This document shows positions 1 to 7,907 of a DNA stretch of 59,971 nucleotides, in pieces; the first letter of the stretch is position 1, and every line of letters begins with the position of its first letter. This stretch comes from Pseudomonas sp. KK4. Lineage in GTDB: Bacteria; Pseudomonadota; Gammaproteobacteria; Pseudomonadales; Pseudomonadaceae. Below the pieces are notes generated by a model, which saw only the letters and a list, made by a program, of their open reading frames with translations, had not been told where the DNA came from and made no database searches. The position numbers were made by a program, and so were the translations under genes. The stretch spans positions 1 through 59,971 of the forward strand of contig NZ_LYVP01000029.1 in assembly GCF_001984065.1 (NCBI RefSeq), read 5' to 3'.

Positions 1-2
1 GT

Positions 3-371
3 GGTGGTGGCCACGGCGGTGGAAACGGTGGCGGCAACGGCGCAGGTAATGGTGGCGGTCACGGAGGTGGCGTCGGTGGTGGCCGCAATGGTTCCGATCA
101 CGCTGGCAACACTGACAGCAGTGGCCACGGCAAGGGATTGGCCAGCGATCATGCCGGCAAGGCTACGCGCAACCACGGCACTAGTGGCAACCACTATGGC
201 AGTGAGCGTAATGACGATAACGGGCATGGCACCACGACTTCCGGCATCGCTCACTCCAAAGACACCCGCGGCCTGACCAAAGCCACCGCCATTTCGGCTT
301 CGACGCCCGGCGACCACAACGCCAAGGGGCTGAGCAAGGCCGGCACATCGACATCGAAAAAAATGCATTGA
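3..371 (+). CDS. Gly/His-rich low-complexity protein, C-terminal part (5' cut by window edge)
   Basis: An open frame enters from the left edge and stops with TGA at 369-371. The visible part starts with about 30 residues made almost only of Gly, Asn and His in GGGxGGGH-like repeats. It continues as a polar tail rich in Asp, His, Ser, Thr and Lys, with no hydrophobic segment. The start lies outside the window, so length and any signal peptide are unknown. Gly/Asn/His-rich proteins are often secreted or surface-exposed, but no family is recognised. The frame one base off also stays open for about 90 codons, but its Ala/Val/Met-rich translation looks like an artefact of the repeat. Confidence 0.5.
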   Translation, partial: GGGHGGGNGGGNGAGNGGGHGGGVGGGRNGSDHAGNTDSSGHGKGLASDHAGKATRNHGTSGNHYGSERNDDNGHGTTTSGIAHSKDTRGLTKATAISASTPGDHNAKGLSKAGTSTSKKMH

Positions 372-492
372 GTGAACGCGTGTCGGTCCGCATCGACACG
401 ACAGGTATGAAAACCACAGGGATGTGGTGTTTTATAACCAGCACCATGGCCTTCGATGGCAGCAGCACACCAATGAATTTCAAGGAATGAAG

Positions 493-1053
493 ATGGCATT
501 GACTCCCGATCAGTTGCTCAGCATCGCAATGACCAATCCAGTTAACGCGCAAGTGACCTCACGCCTGCCATCACTCGGCCTTGACCAATGCATGCTCACC
601 GCAGGCTGTTTATTCCAGGCGGTATGGAATCAACATTCACATCGACCCGCGGATTGGGGGATCAAGGACTACGACGTTTTCTATTTCGATACGGACCTGT
701 CATGGGAGGCTGAGGATCAGGTTATCCGCTCAGCTCAGGCTCTGTTCCAGGACCTTGGCGTCAATGTCGAAATCAGGAATCAGGCCCGCGTTCACCTTTG
801 GTACGGCCAGCGCTTTGGCAAACCTTACCCAGCGCTTCAGTCATCGAAAGAAGGCGTTGATCGCTACCTGGTTGCGGGGACTTGTCTGGGGCTGGATATT
901 GAAACGGGCGAAGTCTATGCGCCAAACGGACTGGGTGATACGGAGCAGGGGATTCTTCGCATCAACCCGAAAAACCCCCAGCCGGATTTGTTCGAGCAGA
1001 AAGCTAAAAGCTATCAGGCTCGCTGGCCTTGGCTGAAAATCCTGCCGATGTGA
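493..1053 (+). CDS. Nucleotidyltransferase-like protein (DUF925-type)
   Basis: This is a 186-residue soluble protein. It resembles the small nucleotidyltransferase-like family of proteobacteria: a Cys-containing hydrophobic helix near residue 30 followed by an IKDYDVFYFD stretch, where the Asp pair is the usual metal-binding strand of the fold. The ATG at 493 is preferred because AAGGA lies six bases upstream. An in-frame ATG at 487 and a GTG at 424 are alternatives. The substrate is unknown. The gene stands alone, with about 120 bases of plain DNA on each side and no operon partner. The family call is from memory of the motif pattern, so it is moderately sure. Confidence 0.65.
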   Translation: MALTPDQLLSIAMTNPVNAQVTSRLPSLGLDQCMLTAGCLFQAVWNQHSHRPADWGIKDYDVFYFDTDLSWEAEDQVIRSAQALFQDLGVNVEIRNQARVHLWYGQRFGKPYPALQSSKEGVDRYLVAGTCLGLDIETGEVYAPNGLGDTEQGILRINPKNPQPDLFEQKAKSYQARWPWLKILPM

Positions 1054-1188
1054 ATGAGGTATTCACGGCGCACCAACCCCACTGGTCGCTGGGTTCATAC
1101 TCAGTTTCGCCCTTTGCTAAAAAACGCATTTATCAGACTACGTTTTCACACAGTCTGACACCTACGGGTTCTCGTAGCTAACGTGTGG

Positions 1189-1476
1189 TCACTTGGGCGC
1201 CTCAAATCCACGTTGTTCTATCACCGCAAACACATCCCGCACATCCTGCAGCAGGATTCGCGAAATGTTGGTCACCGTGTTGATGTCGTTTTCGGCGTAG
1301 TCGGGGAGGCTGGTGCAGGCCATGAGGTTGAGGTATTGCAGGACGGCGTTCAGGCGTTCGGCGACGCAGTTGTGGAGTTCGCGGAGGGGGGCCTGGTTGT
1401 CGATCAGGAGGACGGGGTAGTCGGTGGCGATTTGGGACATGGGGATGAAGCGGCGTGGCGGGAGTGCATCGATCAT
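1189..1476 (-). CDS. Small unknown protein downstream of a structured leader repeat
   Basis: The product is a 95-residue, mostly helical protein without signal peptide or membrane segment. It has the look of the short Pseudomonas proteins of the DUF3077/DUF6124 type: one amphipathic helical region around ERLNAVLQYLNLMA. The family is not certain. The ATG at 1476 follows AAGGA (minus strand) with normal spacing. About 60 bases upstream on the same strand lies the structured repeat at 1534-1609, preceded by a terminator-like hairpin. That arrangement makes this gene a candidate for control by the leader RNA. Confidence 0.55.
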   Translation of the reverse strand: MIDALPPRRFIPMSQIATDYPVLLIDNQAPLRELHNCVAERLNAVLQYLNLMACTSLPDYAENDINTVTNISRILLQDVRDVFAVIEQRGFEAPK

Positions 1477-1503
1477 ATGAAATCCTTAGCTCGAATAATT
1501 GAG

Positions 1504-1609
1504 TTCGCACCCTTTGCTGCGAAACAAATTGGGTGGCAGCTATGCGCGGGTTCGCAGACCGAGGAGCTAAGACTCGGCAGACCCGAAGGTCTCCCACGCA
1601 CAGCTGCCA
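1504..1609 (-). repeat. Structured Pseudomonas-type repeat or leader RNA candidate
   Basis: A long imperfect stem is formed by 1534-1550 and 1593-1609: 15 of 17 positions pair, and the outer eight (TGGCAGCT/AGCTGCCA) pair perfectly. It encloses two smaller hairpins: CCGAG/CTCGG at 1559-1563/1573-1577, and AGACC-CGAA-GGTCT at 1579-1592. The AGACC sequence occurs twice (1556-1560 and 1579-1583), so a competing pairing with GGTCT is possible. A third hairpin, TTCGCA/TGCGAA at 1504-1509/1518-1523, lies nearer the gene at 1189-1476. I recall very similar sequences as a recurrent element in Pseudomonas genomes. Whether it acts as RNA or DNA is unknown. Confidence 0.6.
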
Positions 1610-1610
1610 T

Positions 1611-1639
1611 AAAAAAGACGCTGGCGAAAAAGCCGCGTC
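1611..1639 (-). terminator. Rho-independent terminator-like hairpin (minus strand)
   Basis: On the minus strand GACGCGGC and GCC(A)GCGTC form a GC-rich stem with one bulge around a short T-rich loop, directly followed by six T (the A-run at 1611-1616 on the + strand). It sits just before the structured repeat, so it could end upstream transcription or act as an attenuator for the gene at 1189-1476. Confidence 0.5.
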
Positions 1640-1769
1640 GTATTCTGACAACTGTGTACTTAGCACGCTAGGGCTGCGAAACCCCCAGTCGCCAACCAAG
1701 TCAGCGACGGCCCAACATTAGGCATCGATTCCGCCCCTCGCAACCGCCCTGTAGGACGCCCAATACCCG

Positions 1770-1902
1770 TGTGGTGAGGGGATTCATCCCCGATCGGCGG
1801 CGCAGCCGTCGTAAAACCGGGCACTCGGAATCGTCCTAGGAAATGGGCTAGCCGGCCTCAGGACCGCTTCGCAGCCCAACAGGGATAAATCCCCTCACCA
1901 CA
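1770..1902. repeat. REP-like inverted repeat pair
   Basis: TGTGGTGAGGGGAT at 1770-1783 is matched by its exact reverse complement at 1889-1902. Each arm continues into ATCCC- or GGGAT-type sequence, and GC-rich hairpin-prone sequence fills the middle. This matches the GTGGNGAGGGGAT class of extragenic palindromes known from fluorescent pseudomonads. The rest of the 587-base gap between the genes at 1476 and 2064 shows no convincing coding sequence. Confidence 0.65.
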
Positions 1903-2063
1903 GTCGGACGTTTCCTACGCATTTTGCTGACACCCAAATAGACAAATAACGCACCCCACGGACACATCGCGCACCCATTCCCGTGCATGCGCAATTTGTC
2001 ATATTCAGTAGCATTTCCATGCAGATAGTAGGCAGCCCAACGCTTTATCAATGAGGCTGCACC

Positions 2064-3983
2064 GTGTTCCAACGTCTTCTGTGTTCGCTGTCCGTTCTGA
2101 GCCTGTCCATCGCCGCCGCCCAGGCTGCCGACACCGTGGTGCTCGATACTCCACGGCTCAAGAGCATCGACAACTTCCGCGACATCGCCGGTATCACCAC
2201 GGCCTACTCGACAAGCCACGACGGCACCCTGCGGGCCGGGGTGTTCTACCGCTCCAACGCGCTGACTCCATCAACGGCAGACCTGGCCACCTTGAACGGC
2301 CTGGGCATCAAGGCCATCTACGACTTGCGCACCCCCAGCGAAATCGCCGCCACCCCCGACACGCTGCTCACCGGCGCGACCTACCGCAACATCGACATCA
2401 TCGGCAGTACCACGTCGGGTTCGAACATCACCACGATTTCGATCACCAGCGCCGCCAACGCGATTGCAATGATGCAGGAAACCAACCGCGCCTTTGTCAG
2501 TGACGCAGGGATGCGCGGCCAATTGAGCACGTTGTTCAACGAACTGGCCGCGGTCGACGGTGCCGCGCTGTTTCACTGCACCGCCGGCAAGGACCGCACC
2601 GGCTGGACCGCGGCCGTGCTGCAGAGCATCGCCGGGGTCGATAACGCCACCATCTTGAGCAACTACCTGGCCACCAACGACTACACCGCCGCCCGGATGC
2701 AGGCGACGCTGGCGGCGATGCCACCGGCCATGGCCGCCATTTATGCGCCGCTGCTGGGGGTGGATGCCAGTTACCTGCAAGCGGGCCTGGACCAGATCAC
2801 GGCGCAGTACGGCACCATGGATAACTACCTCAAGCAAGGCCTGGGGCTGTCCCAGGAAACCCTCTACGTGCTGCGCGGCAAGATGGTGGAGTACAACAGC
2901 CTGCCGGGTCAGGCGGGCCTGTTGGGTAACGCGGCGGCCGGTGCGCAGCTGTTGCAACAGTTGCAGAGCAGCAGCCTGTCGGGCACCTACAGCGACTACA
3001 ACTATTACCTGCAATCGGCGATCGATGCCGGCAGCCTCGGCGGGGTCGAGTCCACCGTCGGCGGCCAGGTGCACGCCGACGCCGCCAGTTACCTGCTGCG
3101 TCAGAATGCGCTGATCGAACAAGCCGCCGCGCCTTTCACCAGCGGCACCGACCTCAAGGCCGGCCAATATCGCCTATGGAGCACCGCGCTGGCCGGCTAT
3201 CTCGGCACCGACGGTTCGTCCCACGCCGACAGCAGCAATGAGCACAGCCAAGGGATGATGGTCGGCGTCACCCAGCGCTTCTCCGAACAACTCAGTACCC
3301 ATGGCGGCTTTGGCTACAGCCGCGGCAACGTCGGCGGGGCGGGTGGCGAGGCGGATACCGACTTGACCTTCTTCAGCGTCGGTGCGCGTTTCGCACCCAA
3401 TGGCCTGGAACGCGGCCTGTTCGTCGACGCCGACGCCAGCGCCGGTTACCTGGACTACGACAGCAAGCGCGACCTCGGCGGTGGCCTGGGCACGGCCAAG
3501 GGCGACAGCCATGGCACGCTCACCGGCATGACGTTGGCATTGGGCTACCGCGTGCCGCTCAGCGCTGTGACCCTGGAGCCAAGCCTCGGCGTACGGGTCA
3601 GTCACCTTGATTTGTCCGGTTTCCAGGAGAAGGGCAGCGAACTGGCCCTCGACGTCGACGGCATCCACGAAACCCGCCGCAGTGCCGTGGCCAATCTCAA
3701 TGCCTCGTTCACGGCCATCGCCTTGGGCGCCTGGCAACTGGTGCCGGGCGTGCAGGTGGGGTACGAGCATGTGCTGGGCGATCACCAGGTCGACAGCGAA
3801 GGCCATCTGCTGGGGCTGGATATCGAACAGCGTGCTGCCTTCGACAATCGGGACCAGTTCACCGGTGGCGTCAACGTCATGGCCAACCTGGGGCCGTTGA
3901 GCCTGGGTGCTGAGGTCGGTGCCAGCGGTGGCGGCGACAGCCATGGCAGTTATGGCAGCCTCAAAGCCAGTTACCTGTTCTGA
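2064..3983 (+). CDS. Autotransporter with tyrosine-phosphatase-like passenger
   Basis: The 639-residue product has a Sec signal peptide (hydrophobic core, cleavage after AQA near residue 21). A passenger domain carries the protein-tyrosine-phosphatase loop HCTAGKDRTG, with the Cys-X5-Arg nucleophile and arginine at Cys172 and Arg178. Residues from about 365 to the end form an autotransporter beta-barrel ending in the expected aromatic (SYLF). The predicted role is phosphate-ester hydrolysis at the cell surface or outside the cell; the substrate is unknown. The GTG start at 2064 has GAGG seven bases upstream. It is monocistronic and meets the convergent AraC gene at a shared hairpin. Confidence 0.85.
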   Translation: MFQRLLCSLSVLSLSIAAAQAADTVVLDTPRLKSIDNFRDIAGITTAYSTSHDGTLRAGVFYRSNALTPSTADLATLNGLGIKAIYDLRTPSEIAATPDTLLTGATYRNIDIIGSTTSGSNITTISITSAANAIAMMQETNRAFVSDAGMRGQLSTLFNELAAVDGAALFHCTAGKDRTGWTAAVLQSIAGVDNATILSNYLATNDYTAARMQATLAAMPPAMAAIYAPLLGVDASYLQAGLDQITAQYGTMDNYLKQGLGLSQETLYVLRGKMVEYNSLPGQAGLLGNAAAGAQLLQQLQSSSLSGTYSDYNYYLQSAIDAGSLGGVESTVGGQVHADAASYLLRQNALIEQAAAPFTSGTDLKAGQYRLWSTALAGYLGTDGSSHADSSNEHSQGMMVGVTQRFSEQLSTHGGFGYSRGNVGGAGGEADTDLTFFSVGARFAPNGLERGLFVDADASAGYLDYDSKRDLGGGLGTAKGDSHGTLTGMTLALGYRVPLSAVTLEPSLGVRVSHLDLSGFQEKGSELALDVDGIHETRRSAVANLNASFTAIALGAWQLVPGVQVGYEHVLGDHQVDSEGHLLGLDIEQRAAFDNRDQFTGGVNVMANLGPLSLGAEVGASGGGDSHGSYGSLKASYLF

Positions 3984-3988
3984 CCCAG

Positions 3989-4019
3989 GGCCCAGGCCAC
4001 CTTCGCGGCGGCCTGGGCC
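3989..4019. terminator. Bidirectional hairpin between convergent genes
   Basis: GGCCCAGGCC at 3989-3998 pairs perfectly with GGCCTGGGCC at 4010-4019. It lies in the 44-base gap between two convergent stop codons, so it can serve both genes. There is no T-run on either side. Confidence 0.55.
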
Positions 4020-4027
4020 ATATACGT

Positions 4028-4969
4028 TCAAGCCGAGCGGCGCGTTCGCGAGCCGCTCCGCACCTCGGCCGGGCTGACGCCATAGGCGTGCTGGAAGTAC
4101 TGGCAAAACCGCCCGACATTGCTGAAACCCAACCCTACGGCGACCTCTGTGACCGATGGCGGGGGATTGCCGGCCAGTGCCGCGTAGGCACGTTCCAGGC
4201 GTACCTGGCGTTGATAGGCGACGATCGAAGTCCCCACGAACCGCTGAAAACCTTCCTGCAAGGCGCGCAGGCTGACGTTGCTCAATCGGGCCAGGTCGGT
4301 ACCGCTGACCAAAATCTCGGGATGTTCCTGAATGTATTCCACGGCCAGTTTCACATGCCGGGGCGCGATCAGTGGAGCGGGGCGGCGCAAGGCTTCCGTG
4401 TAGTTGTGCGGCCAACTGTCCAACACCGCATCGATCAGCATTTCCTGAAGCCGCGATGGCATCAGCGAGCCGGCATTGAGCAGCAAATCGAACTCGCTGC
4501 CGGTGGCCAGATCCACCAGCGCCCTGATGCCCTGGAATGCCGAAGCGTGCAAATCCACCACCGTTTCGAAGTGCAGCTTTTGCAGGATCGGCTTGCCCAG
4601 TAGGGTCGACAGACGTTCGGTGAGCAGCCTGCGTTTGATCGAGAGACCGTGCTGGGCATGATCGTCGAGGAAACGCACCGAGCGCACATCGGCTTTATCG
4701 ATGGCCAGGCCGACCTGGGTCAGGCCGACCGATTCGGTGGCATGGTTGAAGATGATCTTGCCGGCGGTGGGAATGACAAAGGTGATTTCGTCGAAGGGGT
4801 CGGGAAACGCCACGGTGAAATCGCCCCGGTAATGCATGCGGCGGAAACTGACCCCGTCGTGCCTGCCATAGACACCGCCAATGATGATGTTGCCGGGCGG
4901 CGGCAGGGCGTCGGCATAACGGTTGCCGAACATCTGCGAGAACAGCGCGCCGAAGTCGTCGCTGCTCAT
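4028..4969 (-). CDS. AraC family transcriptional regulator
   Basis: Counted from the ATG at 4969 the protein has 313 residues, the usual size for AraC-type regulators. The C-terminal third holds the double helix-turn-helix, with LARLSNVSLRALQEGFQRFV followed by the conserved GFSNVGRFCQYFQHAYG block. The N-terminal two thirds would be the sensing domain and resemble the AraC-binding-domain-like part of these regulators. An in-frame ATG at 5062 would add 31 residues of unlike composition. The gene converges on the phosphatase autotransporter and diverges from the gene at 5293, either of which may be its target. The ligand is unknown. Confidence 0.85.
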   Translation of the reverse strand: MSSDDFGALFSQMFGNRYADALPPPGNIIIGGVYGRHDGVSFRRMHYRGDFTVAFPDPFDEITFVIPTAGKIIFNHATESVGLTQVGLAIDKADVRSVRFLDDHAQHGLSIKRRLLTERLSTLLGKPILQKLHFETVVDLHASAFQGIRALVDLATGSEFDLLLNAGSLMPSRLQEMLIDAVLDSWPHNYTEALRRPAPLIAPRHVKLAVEYIQEHPEILVSGTDLARLSNVSLRALQEGFQRFVGTSIVAYQRQVRLERAYAALAGNPPPSVTEVAVGLGFSNVGRFCQYFQHAYGVSPAEVRSGSRTRRSA

Positions 4970-5292
4970 GTCGTGGGACCTGAGGATGAAGGGCTTGCGG
5001 GTCGGGCTTATGTACACCTGAAGTGTCGCCTTGAGCAGTTGAACGAAAAGAGGTCGGGGCAAACCCTTGAACGCTAGCAGGCTGTCATGACCGGAATGTG
5101 ACGTCTTGTAACGAGCAAACGCTCATTTCAACGTTCGTCGGATGTCAGGTTGCTATCATCGTATTTGCCTGCCCGTTTCCTCATGACTGCTACGCTTGGA
5201 CGTTGCGGTGCGCGGGCCCTCCTGGCTCTTTCACCGGTGTACCCACGGAGTACGACATCTATTCCTGTCGGCAACCTGCACGGAGGCAGGCG

Positions 5293-6096
5293 ATGGTGAT
5301 CAAAAGCATGGTCCAAGCGAGTGCGTCCGCTGCTGCCGAACCACTCGACCCACAAGAGATGGAAAGGGTGCTGGCGTCCTTGCTGGCCAGCCCTCTGTTT
5401 GCCAAGTCCCGGCGCATGGGCAGTCTGTTGCGCTTTCTGGTCGAGCACGACCTGCAATCTTCCAATGTCCCCCTGACCGAGCACGCCATCGGCATTGCGG
5501 TGTTTCGCCGTGACCCGGCGGTGTATTGCACCGGCGACGATCCGGTGGTGCGGGTGCAGGTAGGCCGCTTGCGACGCAAACTCGCGGCGCATTACGCCAG
5601 CAATGGTCAGCATGATCCGGTGCGGCTGAGCATTCCGCCGGGCTGCTATCGCCTGGCCTATCAGAGACTGCGACCCCAGGGCGCTGGCACCTGGCACCCG
5701 GTGCTGCAGATCCAGCCATTCACCTGCCTGACCCGCGATGGCGATGACTTTGCCAAGGGGTTGAGCGAGGAGTTGAGTTGCCGTTTGTTCGAGTCGTTCG
5801 AGCAGGCACAAACCGGCGCCAGCCATGTGCTGATGCGGGTCCCGCGCAGCAGCCTCAAGGCGCCTGACATTGGTCGCGGCGGGCGCTATAGCTATTGCCT
5901 GGAGGGCAGCGTGCGGGTCGAGCCAGCGCGGGTGCGTGCATCGTTGCGCCTGGTGGATGTGGCGCAGGGGCGGATACGCTGGTCGGCGCAGTTCGATCGC
6001 ACTCAGCCCTATGGCATCGCCACCCAGGAGGACCTGGCGGCGTCGATCTGCGTGTCGCTGGCGGGTTACTTTTCTGCAGGCGCGTTCGAGGAATAG
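5293..6096 (+). CDS. Protein with regulator-like N-terminal domain and TolB-like region
   Basis: The product has 267 residues. Residues about 15-110 (LFAKSRRMGSLLRFLVEH through the VRVQVGRLRRKL segment and IPPGCYRLAY) match the N-terminal domain seen in proteins that continue with a TolB-like domain and TPR repeats, often annotated as adenylate-cyclase-like or winged-helix regulators. A short TolB-like region follows (LQIQPFTC...). The TPR part is missing, so this is a short version. GGAGG at 5282-5286 sets the start at 5293. No membrane segment is seen. A role in signalling or transcription control of neighbouring genes is plausible but not shown. Confidence 0.6.
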   Translation: MVIKSMVQASASAAAEPLDPQEMERVLASLLASPLFAKSRRMGSLLRFLVEHDLQSSNVPLTEHAIGIAVFRRDPAVYCTGDDPVVRVQVGRLRRKLAAHYASNGQHDPVRLSIPPGCYRLAYQRLRPQGAGTWHPVLQIQPFTCLTRDGDDFAKGLSEELSCRLFESFEQAQTGASHVLMRVPRSSLKAPDIGRGGRYSYCLEGSVRVEPARVRASLRLVDVAQGRIRWSAQFDRTQPYGIATQEDLAASICVSLAGYFSAGAFEE

Positions 6097-6098
6097 AA

Positions 6099-6120
6099 GG
6101 GGCAACCGCGAGGTTGCCCC
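6099..6120. terminator. Hairpin terminator between convergent genes
   Basis: GGGGCAACC (6099-6107) and GGTTGCCCC (6112-6120) form a perfect nine-pair stem with a GCGA loop. It lies just after the stop at 6096 and before the stop of the opposing gene at 6131. Confidence 0.65.
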
Positions 6121-6130
6121 GGTGCATCGG

Positions 6131-6868
6131 TTACACGGTTTTCCAAGTACCGCCTTCATACAGGCGACCTGCGGTGTTATCGAACGTCAGGTCGATTTCG
6201 ATCGCCTTGGAGCGTGAGGTACTGAACATGGTGCTGGTCTGCACATTCTGTTCGAACCATACGAGGATGGTTTCCACAGGCGTCAACACGGTATTGCCAG
6301 TGACCACCTGATTCACCGCCACGTAAATCGGGGTGCTGACCTGGTTACCATCGATGCCGGTGGACAGCTGGTTAACCCCGGGATGGATCGGCGCGTAGTT
6401 GTTGACGAGTGTCAGGGAAACATCCGGACCGCCCGTTACCGCTGGGCTCAGCAGGCCGTTTTCATCGAGAGTCGAGGTTTGCCCCAGGCCGATATTGACG
6501 ATGTTGGTCGAGACCTTGACCTGCACGTTTTCCTTGAACACGTTGGAGGCGAAGAGCTGATATTGCGGGGTCCAGCTGAATTCATTGTTGCTGAGGTAGG
6601 CGTCATACGACTGCCACACCACGTTGTAATCCGCATCGCCCACTTTCTTGGCAAAGCACAGTTTGTAACCCGACTTTTTCAGCAGGGTCAGGTCGCCCGG
6701 TGCGATTTCGATGGTGACGGTTTTCTGCGAAGCCGCCAGCGCGGACCGCAATACCTTGTTGTAGTCCGACGCCTTGAGTTGCGTTGCGCCCATGATCGAT
6801 TTGACGGCTTCTTGCACATCATTGTGAAGCTGCTGGCTGTGTTGGCTGACAGCGATTGATTTGCTCAT
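6131..6868 (-). CDS. Unrecognised soluble protein (245 aa)
   Basis: No known family is identified. The sequence is rich in alternating hydrophobic and polar residues, and Val, Thr, Asn and Ser are common, which suggests a beta-sandwich fold. Residues 1-45 look helical; after them come blocks such as YNVVWQSYDAYLSNNEFSWT and FASNVFKENVQVKVST. There is no signal peptide, membrane span or Cys pair. The ATG at 6868 follows AAGGAAG on the minus strand. The next gene upstream on the same strand (7045-7281) is another small unknown protein, so the two may form a unit. Confidence 0.5.
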   Translation of the reverse strand: MSKSIAVSQHSQQLHNDVQEAVKSIMGATQLKASDYNKVLRSALAASQKTVTIEIAPGDLTLLKKSGYKLCFAKKVGDADYNVVWQSYDAYLSNNEFSWTPQYQLFASNVFKENVQVKVSTNIVNIGLGQTSTLDENGLLSPAVTGGPDVSLTLVNNYAPIHPGVNQLSTGIDGNQVSTPIYVAVNQVVTGNTVLTPVETILVWFEQNVQTSTMFSTSRSKAIEIDLTFDNTAGRLYEGGTWKTV

Positions 6869-7014
6869 GGTTTGCTTCTTCCTTGGTGGTGTGTTGGGTC
6901 ATCAACGGGCCGCGGGCAACCCCGGTCGATCCATTGACGGCTTCACACTAGGCGGGTAGGGCAGGGTAGCTAAGTGTCTTGGTGTTACACACGGGTAACG
7001 GCGCGGTATCAAGC

Positions 7015-7036
7015 GGGGCGGCCCTCGGACCGCCCC
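7015..7036 (-). terminator. GC-rich hairpin after the small gene at 7045
   Basis: GGGGCGG (7015-7021) pairs with CCGCCCC (7030-7036) just beyond the stop of the minus-strand gene. There is no T-run, so termination is only a possibility. Confidence 0.35.
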
Positions 7037-7044
7037 CTTGCTAC

Positions 7045-7281
7045 TCAGGCCGCCTGCGCGTCGGCCCAGACGAAGTTCCAGCTATTGCGTTTGCCTTTGG
7101 CCACCTCGATCAGCTTGTTCTCGTACACCGTGTGATTGACCACGCCGGTGTAGGTCAGGGTCCGGGCGGCGTTGGTGCCAGTCACTTCACCGGGTACGCC
7201 GCCGGACTCGATCATGGCCTTTTTCATCTCGGCTTCCGACGGGGCGCTGCTCTGGTTCTTTTCCACTTTGACGAAACTCAT
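7045..7281 (-). CDS. Small unrecognised protein (78 aa)
   Basis: This is a short hydrophilic protein. It begins MSFVKVEKNQ, has a Glu/Lys-rich helical part around residues 15-27 (SEAEMKKAMIESGG), and a Thr/Val/Tyr-rich C-terminal half likely to form beta strands. The ATG at 7281 follows GAGG on the minus strand. The gap to the gene at 6131-6868 is about 175 bases and contains a hairpin, so co-transcription is uncertain. No function can be assigned. Confidence 0.5.
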   Translation of the reverse strand: MSFVKVEKNQSSAPSEAEMKKAMIESGGVPGEVTGTNAARTLTYTGVVNHTVYENKLIEVAKGKRNSWNFVWADAQAA

Positions 7282-7487
7282 GATTTCACCTCTTCCGTGA
7301 TTGAGAATCGGCGCGGGGCAGGGCCGACAACCGGTGCCCCTGTCTTCGCACCGAAGGCCATACTCTAGGGGCCGGCCTGGTCGCGCAGAAGTGACAAGCG
7401 CAGCGTTGAGGTAACACGCGGGAAACAACGCAATGCGGTGATGTATCCACAACGTATCAATAAGGCGGTTTATCAAGGAGAGAGCCA

Positions 7488-7907
7488 ATGACACAGACAC
7501 TGGAACATGCCATCGCCATCGCAGCCGGCGCCCACGCAGGGCAGGTGGACAAGGGTGGCTCGCCGTACATCCTGCATGCGCTGCGGGTGATGCTCAAAGT
7601 CACCACGCTGGAGGAACGCATCGTTGCGGTCCTGCACGACGTGGTCGAGGACTGTGACATCAGCCTTGAGGAACTGCGCCAGGAAGGCTTCAGCGAAACG
7701 GTGCTGACAGCCATCGCATCGGTCACCAGGGTTGACGGGGAGACCTACGAGGACTTCATTGCCCGCGCCGCGCAGAACCCGATTGGTCGCGTAGTGAAAC
7801 GGGCGGATCTGGAGGAAAACAGTGATATCTCGCGCATCGCGCAGCCGAGTTGGGATGATCTGGAACGCGTCGAAAAGTATCGTCGGGCGATAGGAATGTT
7901 GCGCTGA
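7488..7907 (+). CDS. Small HD-domain hydrolase (RelA/SpoT-like (p)ppGpp hydrolase type)
   Basis: The 139-residue protein carries the metal-binding residues of the HD superfamily: His30 in the YILHALRV segment and His50-Asp51 in VLHDVVED, followed by a further conserved Glu/Asp region. Length and order match the stand-alone small HD proteins related to MESH1 and the SpoT hydrolase half; no synthetase or TGS domain is present. Hydrolysis of (p)ppGpp or another nucleotide is therefore a family inference. AAGGAGAG precedes the ATG. It is monocistronic. Confidence 0.75.
   Translation: MTQTLEHAIAIAAGAHAGQVDKGGSPYILHALRVMLKVTTLEERIVAVLHDVVEDCDISLEELRQEGFSETVLTAIASVTRVDGETYEDFIARAAQNPIGRVVKRADLEENSDISRIAQPSWDDLERVEKYRRAIGMLR

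Noticed and set aside
1..276. Ala/Val/Met-rich frame at the window start
   Set aside because: The neighbouring frame gives a normal Gly/His-rich repeat protein that continues to a stop at 371.
1534..1609. Cloverleaf-like fold considered as a tRNA
   Set aside because: No T-arm TTC consensus, no anticodon arm of correct size and no CCA-compatible acceptor; it fits the repeat element better.
2271..3167. 298-codon frame opposite the autotransporter
   Set aside because: Low-complexity Arg/Gly/Val translation, antisense to a gene with clear domains.
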